Below, piece by piece: positions 8,430-18,306 of a stretch of DNA of 64,000 nucleotides. The stretch comes from Sphingobacteriales bacterium (GTDB lineage Bacteria; Bacteroidota; Bacteroidia; Sphingobacteriales; Sphingobacteriaceae), in contig JACXVB010000003.1 in assembly GCA_014763615.1 (NCBI GenBank), positions 62,001 through 126,000 of the forward strand. The letters are read 5' to 3'. Positions within the stretch are counted from its first letter, which is position 1. Each line of letters starts with the position of its first letter. Under the pieces are notes generated by a model. The model saw only the letters and a list, made by a program, of their open reading frames with translations, had not been told where the DNA came from and did no database searches. The translations under genes and the position numbers were made by a program.

Positions 8430-9574
8430 AGGCTAACTACCGCTTATGTATTGTTGAACCGAATAAAAATACGTTTTCAGAAACCTTTATTAAAGCTCAT
8501 AATTACAGGCTTGCTGGTGATAAAAGAATATTATATGGAGGTTCTTTCCCTATTTTTGATCATAATGGAAACTACCTAATTAAATCAAAAATAAAACTAA
8601 TAGGGTATCTTATTCAAAAGCGCATTTTAAAAAGAAATGAAATTTCAATAAGAGATAAGGCTTTATACAATTACTTTAAGTCCGAAAAAATTGATGTGGT
8701 TTTGGCCGAATATGGAATGGTAGGGGCCTCAATATATAAAATCTGTAAAGAGTGCAACATTCCTTTGATTATTCATTTTCATGGGGCAGATGCTCATCAC
8801 CTACCTACAATTCAGAAATTTAAACATCGTTATTTAGCTGCTTTTGAGTATGCAAATTCAATTATTGCAGTGTCGAAAACCATGATTGAGGCTTTAAAAG
8901 AATTAGGTGCACCAGAAGACAAAATTTTATATAATCCTTATGGGATAGATTTAGAAAAGTTTACGATCTCAGAACCAGAAAAAAATCCTAAAAAACTTTT
9001 TTTTGCTGGTCGATTTGTTGAGAAAAAGGCACCTAAAAATTTAATCCTATGCTTCAAAAAAGCGCTTGAAACTGAGCCAGAAGCAAAACTTGTTTTAGCT
9101 GGTGATGGACCTCTTTTAGAGTCAACAAAAATTTTAGTAAAAGAGTTGAAGCTCACCAAAAGCGTTGTTTTTAAAGGAATACTCACTTCTGATGAAGTTA
9201 TAGATGAGTTACAATCTTCAAGAGCCTTTGTGCAATATTCAGTAACCGCTAAAGATGGAGATTCTGAAGGAACTCCAAACAGCATTTTAGAAGCTTCTGC
9301 TTGTGGCTTACCTGTTATATCTACCAAACATGCAGGAATTAACGAAGCCGTAATTAACGGAAAAACAGGCCTTTTAAGCGATGAAAATGATATAAATTTA
9401 TTCTCAGAAAATATGGTTAAAGTATTATCTGATCCAGAATTTGCTAAAAATTTGGGGCTTAGTGCTAGATTGCATATCCAAAAAAACTACAATATTTTAG
9501 AAAGAATAAAAACTTTAGATAATTTAATACAAACAACCATTTTAAACAAACAGAAAAAAGTTAACCAGAATTAA
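8426..9574 (+). CDS. Glycosyltransferase family 4
   Basis: A 382-residue GT-B retaining glycosyltransferase. The C-terminal half has the family signature: KKLFFAGRFVEKKAPKNLI, then LVLAGDGPLLE, and the E-x7-E motif in EGTPNSILEASACGLPVIST, which binds the nucleotide sugar. The N-terminal acceptor half contains HFHGADAHH and 'SIIAVSKTM'. The start is a GTG at 8426 that overlaps the previous stop by four bases. Sugar donor and linkage cannot be read from sequence. It belongs to the same operon as the flippase one base downstream. Confidence 0.9.
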   Translation: MKANYRLCIVEPNKNTFSETFIKAHNYRLAGDKRILYGGSFPIFDHNGNYLIKSKIKLIGYLIQKRILKRNEISIRDKALYNYFKSEKIDVVLAEYGMVGASIYKICKECNIPLIIHFHGADAHHLPTIQKFKHRYLAAFEYANSIIAVSKTMIEALKELGAPEDKILYNPYGIDLEKFTISEPEKNPKKLFFAGRFVEKKAPKNLILCFKKALETEPEAKLVLAGDGPLLESTKILVKELKLTKSVVFKGILTSDEVIDELQSSRAFVQYSVTAKDGDSEGTPNSILEASACGLPVISTKHAGINEAVINGKTGLLSDENDINLFSENMVKVLSDPEFAKNLGLSARLHIQKNYNILERIKTLDNLIQTTILNKQKKVNQN

Positions 9575-9575
9575 A

Positions 9576-11063
9576 ATGAACCTGCTTAAGAAACAAGGCT
9601 TTTACAATAGCATTACCCTTTACGCAGGTACGGCCTTGGGGTTCTTTAACCTTATTATTCTGTTTCAGAGAGTGCTAACTGCCGAAGAGATTGGTTTTTT
9701 TGGTTTAATTTCTTCTGTTTCGTTACTGTACGCTCAATTAGCGGGCGTTGGTTTTAGTAGTGCAATCACAAGATATTTTCCGTTTTTTAGATCTGATGAT
9801 CGTATTCATGGAGGCTTTCCCACTTATGTATTTAAGGTAACAGCTATCGGCTTTGCTGCGGTAAGTTTCTTTTTTATTGTGGGCAAACCTTTAGTGCAAC
9901 ATTGGCAAGAAAATAATAATGGCTCGTCGCTTTTTTATCAGTATTATTATTTGATTATTCCAGTTGCGCTTTTTTCATTATGGTATAATTTATCAGAAAC
10001 ATTTGCTCGTACTACCTTTCATAATATTTATCCTGCATTTCTTAGAGAGGTTTTACTAAAAGTATTAACCAGTTTATCCGTTATACTTATCTTTTATAAA
10101 GCCATCAACTATCAACTATTTGTTTATTTCTACGTTGCGGCAAATGGCATCATCTTATTTCTTTTACTAATTTATCTTAAAAAACTGGATTTGATTAGGT
10201 TCAAATCCATTGGCAAAGAAGTCAATAAAAAATCGCCAGAAATTATAAAATATGGCATTTACTCAATGTTGGCTGGTGGCTCATTCGCTTTTATCCAGAA
10301 TATCGATACCATTATGCTCAAACTTTTCTCTAGCGAAGCAATGGTTGGCTATTATGTCACTTTCTTTGGGATGGCCTTGGTAATTAATCTCCCTGCAAAA
10401 GCATTAAACACCACTTCATATCAAATTATAGCTGATGCATGGAAGGAAAATGATCTAAAGAAGATTCAAAAGATTTATCATAAAACTTCTTTAGTACAAT
10501 TTTTTGTGGGTTGCCTATTGCTGATTGGTTTAATTGCTAACTGGCAAAATGTACTTTTTCTGCTGCATAAACCTGAATATGCAGACTATTACGGCGTATT
10601 TGTAATTGTTGGACTTGGTTTTCTGTTTGATATTACCGGAGGCTTAAACAGCGCAATCATCAGTTTTTCAAAAAATTACAAAATCATCATGTATATACTT
10701 GTCATTGCGGCTTTATTTTGCGCCATCTCAAATATCATTTTGATTCCTAAAATTGGAATGATGGGTGCGGCAATTTCTTACAGCCTCACCATGTTATTAC
10801 TCAATTTTACCTATTGGTTTTTTCTACTTAAAAAACATGGCTTGCAACCTTTTAATCTTCAATTTATGAAGTTGATGGTTCTTGCTGTTATGGTATTGGT
10901 GATAGGCTACTATATACCTTACATTAAAAATTTCTTTTTTGATGTGATTATACGCTCTGGAATAATGGCTTTGCTTTATGTGGGCATAAGTTATGTGCTT
11001 AAAATATCGTTAGATATCAATGAGTTTGTTAACCAAATTCTAAGAAAATTAAAAATCAGCTAA
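9576..11063 (+). CDS. Polysaccharide flippase (Wzx/MATE-type, MOP superfamily)
   Basis: A 495-residue integral membrane protein with about 12-14 hydrophobic helices across the whole length, starting 'GFYNSITLYAGTALGFFNL'. The layout of paired 6-7 helix halves and the motif 'FSSAITRYFPFF' fit oligosaccharide flippases that move lipid-linked repeat units from the cytoplasm to the periplasm. It starts one base after the GT4 gene and ends overlapping the next start by one base (TAATG), so it is coupled to glycosyltransferases on both sides. No Wzy polymerase or ligase was recognised in the cluster. Confidence 0.88.
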   Translation: MNLLKKQGFYNSITLYAGTALGFFNLIILFQRVLTAEEIGFFGLISSVSLLYAQLAGVGFSSAITRYFPFFRSDDRIHGGFPTYVFKVTAIGFAAVSFFFIVGKPLVQHWQENNNGSSLFYQYYYLIIPVALFSLWYNLSETFARTTFHNIYPAFLREVLLKVLTSLSVILIFYKAINYQLFVYFYVAANGIILFLLLIYLKKLDLIRFKSIGKEVNKKSPEIIKYGIYSMLAGGSFAFIQNIDTIMLKLFSSEAMVGYYVTFFGMALVINLPAKALNTTSYQIIADAWKENDLKKIQKIYHKTSLVQFFVGCLLLIGLIANWQNVLFLLHKPEYADYYGVFVIVGLGFLFDITGGLNSAIISFSKNYKIIMYILVIAALFCAISNIILIPKIGMMGAAISYSLTMLLLNFTYWFFLLKKHGLQPFNLQFMKLMVLAVMVLVIGYYIPYIKNFFFDVIIRSGIMALLYVGISYVLKISLDINEFVNQILRKLKIS

Positions 11064-11965
11064 TGCAAAAACTTGCCCCAATAGCGCTATTTGTTTATAA
11101 TCGACCCGAGCATACGCGGCGAACCATCAAGTTTTTACAGGCTAATTACCTAGCAGAAGAATCTCGTCTGTACATTTTTGCAGATGCTGCGAAATCTGCT
11201 GATGAGGAAGAAAATGTAAAACAAGTAAAAGCGATTATTGAGTCTGCTGAAGGTTTTAAAAACATCAAAATCACTTATCAAAAAGAAAATTTGGGTTTAG
11301 CAAAATCTATTATCGATGGGGTAACAGAGCTGATAAATACCTATGGGAAAGTGATTGTTTTTGAAGATGATTTGCTGAGCTCTCCCTATACTTTAGAGTT
11401 TTTTAATGAGGCTTTAGAGCTATATCAAAATGAGGAAAAACTCATGCATATTGGCGCATACATGTATCCTTTAGCTAAAGCTGATGAACTGCCAGAAACT
11501 TTTATTTATAGAGCGGTACATAGTTGGGGATGGGCTACTTGGAAAAGAGCATGGGATCATTTCAACCCTAATATTGATGATTTGATTGCTCAATTTGATG
11601 TTCAAAAAATCAATGATTTTTCGATAGATGGCAAAATGAATTTCTGGAAGCAGATGAAAGACTTTAAAGCTGGAAGAAACAACAGTTGGGCTATCCGCTG
11701 GTATGCTTCTGTATTTTTAAATGGTGGCTTAAGTTTAAATCCATCAAAATCTTTAATTCACAATATTGGGCATGACGGCAGTGGAATCCATTCTAATAAA
11801 GAGAATACTTATGCGGTCAGCATCCATCAAAAAGCCATTAAAGAATTTCCAAAAGAAATAGAAGAAAATAGAATTGCTTACGAAAAGGTTAGAGATTTCT
11901 TAGCCAAAAGAAAAGGCAACTTTATTCAAAGAGTAATCAGATTTATGAAGAAAAGACTCCATTAA
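11063..11965 (+). CDS. Glycosyltransferase, GT2-like / GNT-I-like fold
   Basis: A 300-residue GT-A type enzyme. It begins with APIALFVYNRPEHTRRTI, has 'LYIFADAAKS', then VIVFEDDLLSSPYTLEF, where the EDD is the metal and nucleotide-sugar binding acidic motif, and 'HSWGWATWKRAWDHF', a conserved acceptor-side segment in this family of Bacteroidota glycosyltransferases. A basic C-terminus (RVIRFMKKRLH) may bind the membrane. It overlaps the flippase by one base upstream and converges with a minus-strand methyltransferase (four-base overlap) downstream. Confidence 0.82.
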   Translation: MQKLAPIALFVYNRPEHTRRTIKFLQANYLAEESRLYIFADAAKSADEEENVKQVKAIIESAEGFKNIKITYQKENLGLAKSIIDGVTELINTYGKVIVFEDDLLSSPYTLEFFNEALELYQNEEKLMHIGAYMYPLAKADELPETFIYRAVHSWGWATWKRAWDHFNPNIDDLIAQFDVQKINDFSIDGKMNFWKQMKDFKAGRNNSWAIRWYASVFLNGGLSLNPSKSLIHNIGHDGSGIHSNKENTYAVSIHQKAIKEFPKEIEENRIAYEKVRDFLAKRKGNFIQRVIRFMKKRLH

Positions 11966-12714
11966 ACTGTTTTTTTTGCCTCTAATATAATATACGGTGA
12001 GAAAAATTTACTTTCAAAATTAAATGCTTTTGTAATCAATTTTCCGGCATACCAAATTGTTTTTACAAACAACTTCGTTGCAAAAGATTTTTCTTCCTTG
12101 TTTTCTAGCCAAGTACTAAAACCTCCATAATAATATGCTCTTACATCTTTTAAACCCAACTCTTCAGCTATATTTTTTAAAAGCTGCGGATTCATTGATT
12201 TGATATTGTGTTTTTCGTAATTCGCAAAATCAAATGTCTTTTGTACCCAACCATTCACACCGGTAAAATTGGGTAAGGTAATCAGTAGCTTTCCATCCTT
12301 TGCCAAAAACTGAATATGTGTTTTAATAATGGATTTAGTGTCCTCAAAATGCTCAATTAATCCGCAAGAAAGTACTAAGTTATATTGCTTTTGAGGTTGA
12401 TAATTAAATAAATCTGCTTCAATAATCTCAATGGCATCTTTTGATAAACCATTTTTTTGAACCAATTCTTTGGTAATAGATGGGTAAACAAAATAATCTA
12501 ATAGTGTTGTTTCAGATTGATAGAATTTACTCAAAAAAACAGCATAATAACCCGGAAATCCACCCAATTCAATGGCAGAATTAACTTTTTGGCTAGAAAA
12601 AATCTCATTAAAAATATCATGAAACACATATTTTCTCGGGATTTCAACAATTAATCCCTTTTTACTTTCCCAATATTTCTGCCAAAAGGCTCTATCTGTA
12701 AGTTCGTTTGCCAT
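11962..12714 (-). CDS. SAM-dependent methyltransferase, minus strand within the polysaccharide cluster
   Basis: About 250 residues. SAM motif I is AIELGGFPGYYAVFL (around residues 55-69), unusual in having GGFPG where most have GCGxG; motif II region is 'YNLVLSCGLIEHFED'. The frame is open up to 12726, but the Met at 12714 (MANELTDRAFWQKYW) is preferred because it leaves room for a promoter in the short divergent gap to the next gene. It is the only minus-strand gene among the plus-strand glycan genes, and it overlaps the upstream GT tail by four bases. It could be an inserted or inverted cluster member. Confidence 0.8.
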   Translation of the reverse strand: MANELTDRAFWQKYWESKKGLIVEIPRKYVFHDIFNEIFSSQKVNSAIELGGFPGYYAVFLSKFYQSETTLLDYFVYPSITKELVQKNGLSKDAIEIIEADLFNYQPQKQYNLVLSCGLIEHFEDTKSIIKTHIQFLAKDGKLLITLPNFTGVNGWVQKTFDFANYEKHNIKSMNPQLLKNIAEELGLKDVRAYYYGGFSTWLENKEEKSFATKLFVKTIWYAGKLITKAFNFESKFFSPYIILEAKKTV

Positions 12715-12767
12715 AAGCCACAGCAAAGAAAATAAAAAGAAAGCAAAGAATTGTATTTTTACTGCTG

Positions 12768-14030
12768 ATGAAAGTTATTCACCTGAATACCTATGATGGC
12801 AATGGCGGAGCTGGCAGAGCGTGCTACCGTTTAAATACTGCTTTAAAAAATGCAGGGGTAGATAGTGAAATGTACACTTATATGAAGTTTGGTAAAAAGC
12901 CAGACATCAAGATGCTTTATCCGCATTTTACGGGCAAAGCTTATGCAAGCGCTACTATTTTAGCTGAAAGATATTTACCAAGATTTTATGAGGAGGATTT
13001 AAAAGTTCCGTTTTCGCTATCTTTTTTTGGGAAAGAAATTCATCAACATCCAGCGGTTTTAGCAGCTGATATCATTCACTTACACTGGGTAAATCATGGG
13101 TTTTTAAATCCATCAACTTTAAACAAATTAGCCTCATTAAACAAACCAATAGTTTGGACCCTGCATGATTGTAATCCTTTTACAGGTGGCTGTCATGTTC
13201 GGTTTGATTGCAAAAACTATCTCGGAAATTGCGGTTTTTGTCCTCTGCTAAAAGATCCTGAAGCAGATGATGTTTCTCATCGCATTTGGGAAAGAAAACA
13301 AGAAGCTTATCAAAATTTAAAACCTTATTTCATTAGTCCGAGTAAGTGGTTAGGAACCGCAGCTAAGCAAAGTGGATTACTCAAAAAGTATCCTGTTAAA
13401 GTTATTCCAAATACATTAGAAACAGCTATTTTCAAACCTATTGACAAAATTACGGCTCGCAAATCTTTGAAAATTGAAGAGGATAAATTCATTTTATTAA
13501 GCGGATTTATGCCTTCTAAAAAGGATGCACACAAAGGAACTTCTTATTTAATTGATGCTTTAGATTTATGGATTAATGAAAATCCAGATTTAAAAAACAA
13601 AACCATATTAGTGGTTTTTGGTAATCGAGACACACAATCTCCACCCTCTTTTAAAATTCCGGTGAAGTTCTTGGGTACCATAAATGATGATCAAAAACTC
13701 GCATCAGCTTATGCTGCTGTTGATGTTTTTTTAACCACTTCTTTAGATGATAATTTACCCAATACCGTGATGGAAAGTTTAGCTTGCGGAACTCCGGTGG
13801 TTTCATTTACAACAGGTGGTATTCCGGATATGGTGGTTCATCATCAGAATGGTTATTTGGCCAATTACAAGAGCTCAGAAGATTTCAAAAATGGAATTAA
13901 ATGGATATATGAGCATCCTGATAAAGAAAAATTAAGACAGAATGCAAGAGAAAAGGTGATGCAAACTTTCTCAGAAAAAATCATCGCAGAACAACATCTT
14001 CAATTATATCGCAAACTTTTAGGTAAATAA
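12768..14030 (+). CDS. Glycosyltransferase family 4
   Basis: A 420-residue GT-B enzyme. The N-terminus has the GGAGRACYRL glycine-rich loop of the acceptor domain; the middle has WTLHDCNPFTGGCH followed by a Cys-rich segment (DCKNYLGNCGFCPLL) typical of WcaC-like/colanic-acid type transferases. The C-terminal half carries TSLDDNLPNTVMESLACGTPVVSF, where the acidic x7-E signature sits. Four bases separate it from the next glycosyltransferase. Donor sugar unknown. Confidence 0.9.
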   Translation: MKVIHLNTYDGNGGAGRACYRLNTALKNAGVDSEMYTYMKFGKKPDIKMLYPHFTGKAYASATILAERYLPRFYEEDLKVPFSLSFFGKEIHQHPAVLAADIIHLHWVNHGFLNPSTLNKLASLNKPIVWTLHDCNPFTGGCHVRFDCKNYLGNCGFCPLLKDPEADDVSHRIWERKQEAYQNLKPYFISPSKWLGTAAKQSGLLKKYPVKVIPNTLETAIFKPIDKITARKSLKIEEDKFILLSGFMPSKKDAHKGTSYLIDALDLWINENPDLKNKTILVVFGNRDTQSPPSFKIPVKFLGTINDDQKLASAYAAVDVFLTTSLDDNLPNTVMESLACGTPVVSFTTGGIPDMVVHHQNGYLANYKSSEDFKNGIKWIYEHPDKEKLRQNAREKVMQTFSEKIIAEQHLQLYRKLLGK

Positions 14031-14033
14031 AAG

Positions 14034-14795
14034 ATGGAAACGGCATTTAATCCTAAACTTTCTGTCATCACTGTGGTGTACAATAATGCGCAACATATAG
14101 AAAGAACCGTTAAATCTGTGATTTCTCAGTCTTACAAAAACATCGAATATTTAGTCATTGATGGTGCATCAACCGACGGGACTTTAGAAATTCTTCAAAA
14201 ATACCAAAAGCAAATTCATCTCCTCATTTCTGAACCAGATCAAGGAATTTATGACGCCATGAACAAAGGCTTAGATTTAGCCACCGGAGATTATGTGCTG
14301 TTTATGAACTCTGGTGACGAAATTTTTGCAGCTGATACTATAGAAAAGGTGTTTAAATCTCAGGCTTTCGCCGATATTTATTATGGTGAAACTGAAATGC
14401 TGAACGAGCAATTGCAAAGCGAAGGGCGAAGGAGGCATCAAGTTCCAGAGAACTTAAACCTCAATAGTTTTAAGTATGGGATGAGTGTGAGCCATCAAGC
14501 CATTTACATTAAGAAAAGTATCACCCAGCCCTATAATTTAAATTACCAATTAAGTGCAGATATTGATTGGATTCTGGCTGCTCTTTCTAAAGCTGAATCG
14601 ATAGCTAATACACATCAATATGTTGCCAAATATTTGATGGGCGGTTTATCTAAGAAAAAACATCGCCAAAGTTTACTAGAACGCTATCAGATTTTCAAAA
14701 AGTATTATGGCTTTTTACCTAATCTTTTCAATCACTTCATCATTGCTTTAAGGCTTGGTATTTATTGGATAAAAAATCAAAAAACCAACGATTAA
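14034..14795 (+). CDS. Glycosyltransferase family 2
   Basis: A 253-residue inverting GT-A transferase: LSVITVVYNNAQHIERTV at the N-terminus, the DGASTDGT nucleotide-binding loop, then SEPDQGIYDAMNKGLDLATG and the FMNSGDE segment, where the acidic motif binds the metal ion. This arrangement matches the WbbD/colanic acid-type GT2 group. The last gene of the glycan cluster, followed by a bidirectional terminator shared with the convergent YfhO gene. Confidence 0.92.
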   Translation: METAFNPKLSVITVVYNNAQHIERTVKSVISQSYKNIEYLVIDGASTDGTLEILQKYQKQIHLLISEPDQGIYDAMNKGLDLATGDYVLFMNSGDEIFAADTIEKVFKSQAFADIYYGETEMLNEQLQSEGRRRHQVPENLNLNSFKYGMSVSHQAIYIKKSITQPYNLNYQLSADIDWILAALSKAESIANTHQYVAKYLMGGLSKKKHRQSLLERYQIFKKYYGFLPNLFNHFIIALRLGIYWIKNQKTND

Positions 14796-14822
14796 CTCAC
14801 AAACAAAAACCCTATAAATTAG

Positions 14823-14850
14823 AAATCCCGATCTTTATGAATCGGGATTT
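14823..14850. terminator. Bidirectional terminator between the glycan cluster and yfhO-like gene
   Basis: A perfect 10-bp stem, AAATCCCGAT and ATCGGGATTT, with an 8-base loop lies between two convergent genes, so it can serve both. Confidence 0.8.
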
Positions 14851-14871
14851 TCTCTTATTAAACTGGTTAGT

Positions 14872-17334
14872 TTAAGCGGGTTGCTTATTTGCTCTTTGGC
14901 GATAAATCCCAAAGACAAGACCTAAAGTTAATAGTATTGAACCAATTAACGAAATTTTTTCACCTAAAAAATAAGATTCTGGTTCAAATTTCCATTCCAC
15001 TTTATGATTTCCACCTGGTAAAACGGCGGCTCTTAAAAGATAGTCGGCTCTAAAATATGGCTTTTCTTCACCATCAACGTACATTTTCCACCCTTTTGGA
15101 TACCAAATTTCAGAAAATACTGCAACTACATCTTTATCAGAGGTGTACTCATATTTTAGATCATCTGGGTGGTAACTGGTCAACTTAATTTCTCCGTTTG
15201 TAGCAACACCTACCTTTTTTCCGTCAATTATGCTTTTGAATTCATCATTCACAATAGCTTCTCTCTTAGGATCAAAAGAGCTGATGGCTTGCATTTCTTG
15301 ATCGTTGTTTTTCACAAACTGAACGCTTTGCACAAACCAAGCATGACCACAAGCCGTAGGATTTACTTGCATGGATTCACCTTGCCCGTCTTTACTTTTG
15401 GTGATGAAATATTTGGTGTTTAGCATGTCTAAAACATCCTGATTTAAGCTGCCTGTAAATTGCTTATCAATTACCTCTTGAAAGCGCTTTAGTTTTGCCG
15501 CATGATAACCGCCAATGGTTTTATGAAAAGCCGTCGCAGAAGCATCAGAAAAAGTATTGATAGTTAAATCTAACACACGATAATCTGGATCTGGATCGCG
15601 TAAAATAAACTCATCCACTTCACGTGGCTTAGCTTGCTGATTCATGACTGCCTTAGGCACAAATTTCTCATCATTCAGGTATCTTTTATCTACAGACCAT
15701 AAATCAGTTAAGATGATTAAAACAATTAATATCATCCCGAGAGGCATACTTAATTTTTTGTTGATTAAAGCCCAAAGCACTCCAATTCCAATTAAAATGA
15801 AAATTAAAGACCGCAAAGCATCTGCTCTAAAAAGCGAGATTCGATCTTCAATTAAAGCTTGCCCGATACTGGTTCCAAAACTTTGGTCGCCACCCGCAAT
15901 TTGATTTAATTGATTGAGAAAATCTTGATGATTATCTGCTTTAAAGCTGAAAAGAATAGTTGGAACCGCTAGTAAAACCACTAAAATTCCCACAACTATA
16001 TAAGCACTTAATTTTAGCTTCTTGATGATTTCTTTTTGATCAATTCCATCTTTTGTAGCTTCAAAAACAGCTAAACAAGCCAAAATTGGAACGCATAAAC
16101 TAGGAATAACCAAGTTAAATTCAACCGATCTAAACTTATTATAAAGTGGAAAATAGTTGAAGAACAGGTCGGAAACTAAACTAAAATTCTTTCCGAACGA
16201 AAGTAAAAGTCCTAAAATAGTAGCACTTAATAACCACCATTTTAGTTTGTTTTTCACGATGAATAAACCAAAAATGAATAAGAACATTACAAATGCTCCA
16301 AAATACCAAGGACCAGATGTGAAAGGTTTTGGGCCCCAATAAACCGGCATTTGTTGCGCAAATCCTGCTGCTTGCGCAGCATCTGCGCCTTTTGCTTCTA
16401 CTGCTTTTGCAACATGAGAATGAGCATCTAAAATTGGTGCTGAAGCCCCTCCATAAGCATTTGGAATCAACAAAGTCATGGTTTCTCCAACGCCTTGGCT
16501 CCATTGATAAGCATAATCTTTGTCTAAACCATTATTGGGTTGTGCGCTATCTGTACTGATATTTGATTTTCCGCGAGTAGATAGTTTACCATACTCATAA
16601 GTAGTCCAAAGGTTACTAGCGTTTACCATTACGCCTAATAAAGCGCCCCCAATTAGAAAGGCTGCCGATTTCCAAAAAGCAGGTAAGGTTTTATTCTTGA
16701 ACGCATTATAAATTTCAAATCCCATTAAGATGATTAGGGCGATGAATAAATAATAGGTCATTTGTACGTGGTTAGACCTGATTTCCATAGCTACAAAAAG
16801 CGCTGTTAAAGCTGCTCCTAGCCAATGCTTACCTTTCAAGGTCATAAAAACACCACCTAAAATTGCCGGGAAAAACGCAATAGCCATCGCTTGATTGCTG
16901 TGCCCTGCTTCTAGAAAAATAAAATTGTAGGATGAAAAACCGAAAGCTATGGCCCCAGCTGCAGCCAGCCAAGGACTCATTCCTAGTACAATCAACAGAA
17001 AATAAGTACCTAATAGATAAATTAAAACGGTATCAACTGGATTAGGAAAAGTTGCTTTAAGAAATGTAATGACATGCGTTGTAATGTTATCAGGATATTG
17101 TACCCAAATCTGATAAGCTGGCATTCCACCAAACATGCTGTTGGTCCACAATGGCGCTTTACCATCTTCGGCTTTGTATTTCATGATTTCGCTTTGCGTC
17201 GCTTCGGCCCTTTGCACATCACCTTGCATTAACACTTTTCCTTGAAATGCAGGAGTGAAATACACAAAACACAGGATCACAAAAAAGCCGATCATGGCTA
17301 AATGGATACCATTCTTCTTAAACCAATTATTCAT
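14872..17334 (-). CDS. YfhO family membrane protein
   Basis: An 820-residue polytopic membrane protein with an N-terminal helix, about 12 further transmembrane segments and a large soluble region at roughly 570-780, then a final helix (about 790-808). The family resembles GT-C glycosyltransferases; B. subtilis YfhO helps glycosylate lipoteichoic acid. Periplasmic-loop phrases such as 'WTNSMFGGMPAYQ' and 'YPKGWKMYVDGEEKPYFRADYLLRAAVLPGGNH' are typical of Bacteroidota members. It faces the glycan cluster convergently, so a shared role is possible but not shown. No SD is evident before its ATG. Confidence 0.88.
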   Translation of the reverse strand: MNNWFKKNGIHLAMIGFFVILCFVYFTPAFQGKVLMQGDVQRAEATQSEIMKYKAEDGKAPLWTNSMFGGMPAYQIWVQYPDNITTHVITFLKATFPNPVDTVLIYLLGTYFLLIVLGMSPWLAAAGAIAFGFSSYNFIFLEAGHSNQAMAIAFFPAILGGVFMTLKGKHWLGAALTALFVAMEIRSNHVQMTYYLFIALIILMGFEIYNAFKNKTLPAFWKSAAFLIGGALLGVMVNASNLWTTYEYGKLSTRGKSNISTDSAQPNNGLDKDYAYQWSQGVGETMTLLIPNAYGGASAPILDAHSHVAKAVEAKGADAAQAAGFAQQMPVYWGPKPFTSGPWYFGAFVMFLFIFGLFIVKNKLKWWLLSATILGLLLSFGKNFSLVSDLFFNYFPLYNKFRSVEFNLVIPSLCVPILACLAVFEATKDGIDQKEIIKKLKLSAYIVVGILVVLLAVPTILFSFKADNHQDFLNQLNQIAGGDQSFGTSIGQALIEDRISLFRADALRSLIFILIGIGVLWALINKKLSMPLGMILIVLIILTDLWSVDKRYLNDEKFVPKAVMNQQAKPREVDEFILRDPDPDYRVLDLTINTFSDASATAFHKTIGGYHAAKLKRFQEVIDKQFTGSLNQDVLDMLNTKYFITKSKDGQGESMQVNPTACGHAWFVQSVQFVKNNDQEMQAISSFDPKREAIVNDEFKSIIDGKKVGVATNGEIKLTSYHPDDLKYEYTSDKDVVAVFSEIWYPKGWKMYVDGEEKPYFRADYLLRAAVLPGGNHKVEWKFEPESYFLGEKISLIGSILLTLGLVFGIYRQRANKQPA

Positions 17335-17417
17335 TTTATTTTAAAATTAGGAACGTCAAAAATATAAATATATGGTTTCAAAAGAAACCTTATCGTTTAA
17401 AATCGGATTTGTTGAAA

Positions 17418-18209
17418 TTAGGAGTTGGATTCTTTTTCTTGATGGGGTGTTTGTCTCAAAGAAATTGGCTTGCTTTTTCTTTTCATTCTAAGATTTAAAA
17501 CTTCAACCAAAACCGAGAAAGCCATCGCAAAATAAATATATCCTTTAGGGATGTGTTGCTCAAAACCTTCCGCTAATAAAGAAACGCCTATCAATAAAAG
17601 AAAAGATAAAGCCAACATTTTAACAGTTGGATGATCATTTACAAAAGAAGAAATCGCAGCAGATGAAAACATCATCACAATAACAGCAATAATTACTGCA
17701 GCTATCATCACCCAAATTTCATTAGCCATACCCACAGCGGTAATTACAGAATCAAGCGAAAAAACAATGTCTAATAACAGAATCTGTACAATTACTCCTG
17801 AAAAAGAATACACCTTTTTAACACTCGTCTCCCCTTCTTCTCCTTCTAATTTTTCATGAATCTCATGCGTACTTTTATAAATCAGAAATAAACCACCAAT
17901 AATCAGGATTAAATCTCTACCGCTAATGGCTAATTTCTCCAAAAGCTCGGTATCTGTAGCGCCAATCCAATCTCCCATATTAAATAATGGAGCGGTTAAT
18001 GTCATGATCCAACTGAGGGAAAGCAGTAATAAAACGCGAGTAATCATGGCTAAACCTAAGCCAGTTGTTCTTCCTTTACTTTGTTGTTCTTTTGGGAGTT
18101 TCCCCGATAAAATAGAAATAAAAACGATGTTGTCGATTCCTAAAACTATTTCTAAAACCGTAAGTGTGAGTAGTGATATCCAAATTTCAGGATTTGTTAT
18201 CCATTCCAT
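17418..18209 (-). CDS. TerC family integral membrane protein
   Basis: A 263-residue protein with about seven transmembrane helices. The family's acidic intramembrane motifs are present: 'LEIVLGIDNIVFISIL' near the N-terminus and 'DIVFSLDSVITAVGMA' in the second half, a paired Asp arrangement used for metal (Mn2+) transport. TerC proteins export manganese and help metalation of secreted proteins; some confer tellurite resistance. The C-terminus is polar and basic. It sits alone between yfhO and the sigma-factor group. Confidence 0.92.
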   Translation of the reverse strand: MEWITNPEIWISLLTLTVLEIVLGIDNIVFISILSGKLPKEQQSKGRTTGLGLAMITRVLLLLSLSWIMTLTAPLFNMGDWIGATDTELLEKLAISGRDLILIIGGLFLIYKSTHEIHEKLEGEEGETSVKKVYSFSGVIVQILLLDIVFSLDSVITAVGMANEIWVMIAAVIIAVIVMMFSSAAISSFVNDHPTVKMLALSFLLLIGVSLLAEGFEQHIPKGYIYFAMAFSVLVEVLNLRMKRKSKPISLRQTPHQEKESNS

Positions 18210-18256
18210 AATTATTCAATTTTCATAAAAATAGAAAAAGGATGTGAATAGAAAAT

Positions 18257-18284
18257 AAAAAGGCGAACAATTTGTCCGCCTTTT
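18257..18284 (-). terminator. Terminator of the sigma/anti-sigma operon
   Basis: On the minus strand, AAAAGGCGGACAA pairs with TTGTTCGCCTTTT (one G-T pair), ending in a T run, about 22 bases after the stop of the DUF4097-like gene. Confidence 0.75.
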
Positions 18285-18306
18285 AGAGTTTAGGTTTTTT
18301 TTAAGA

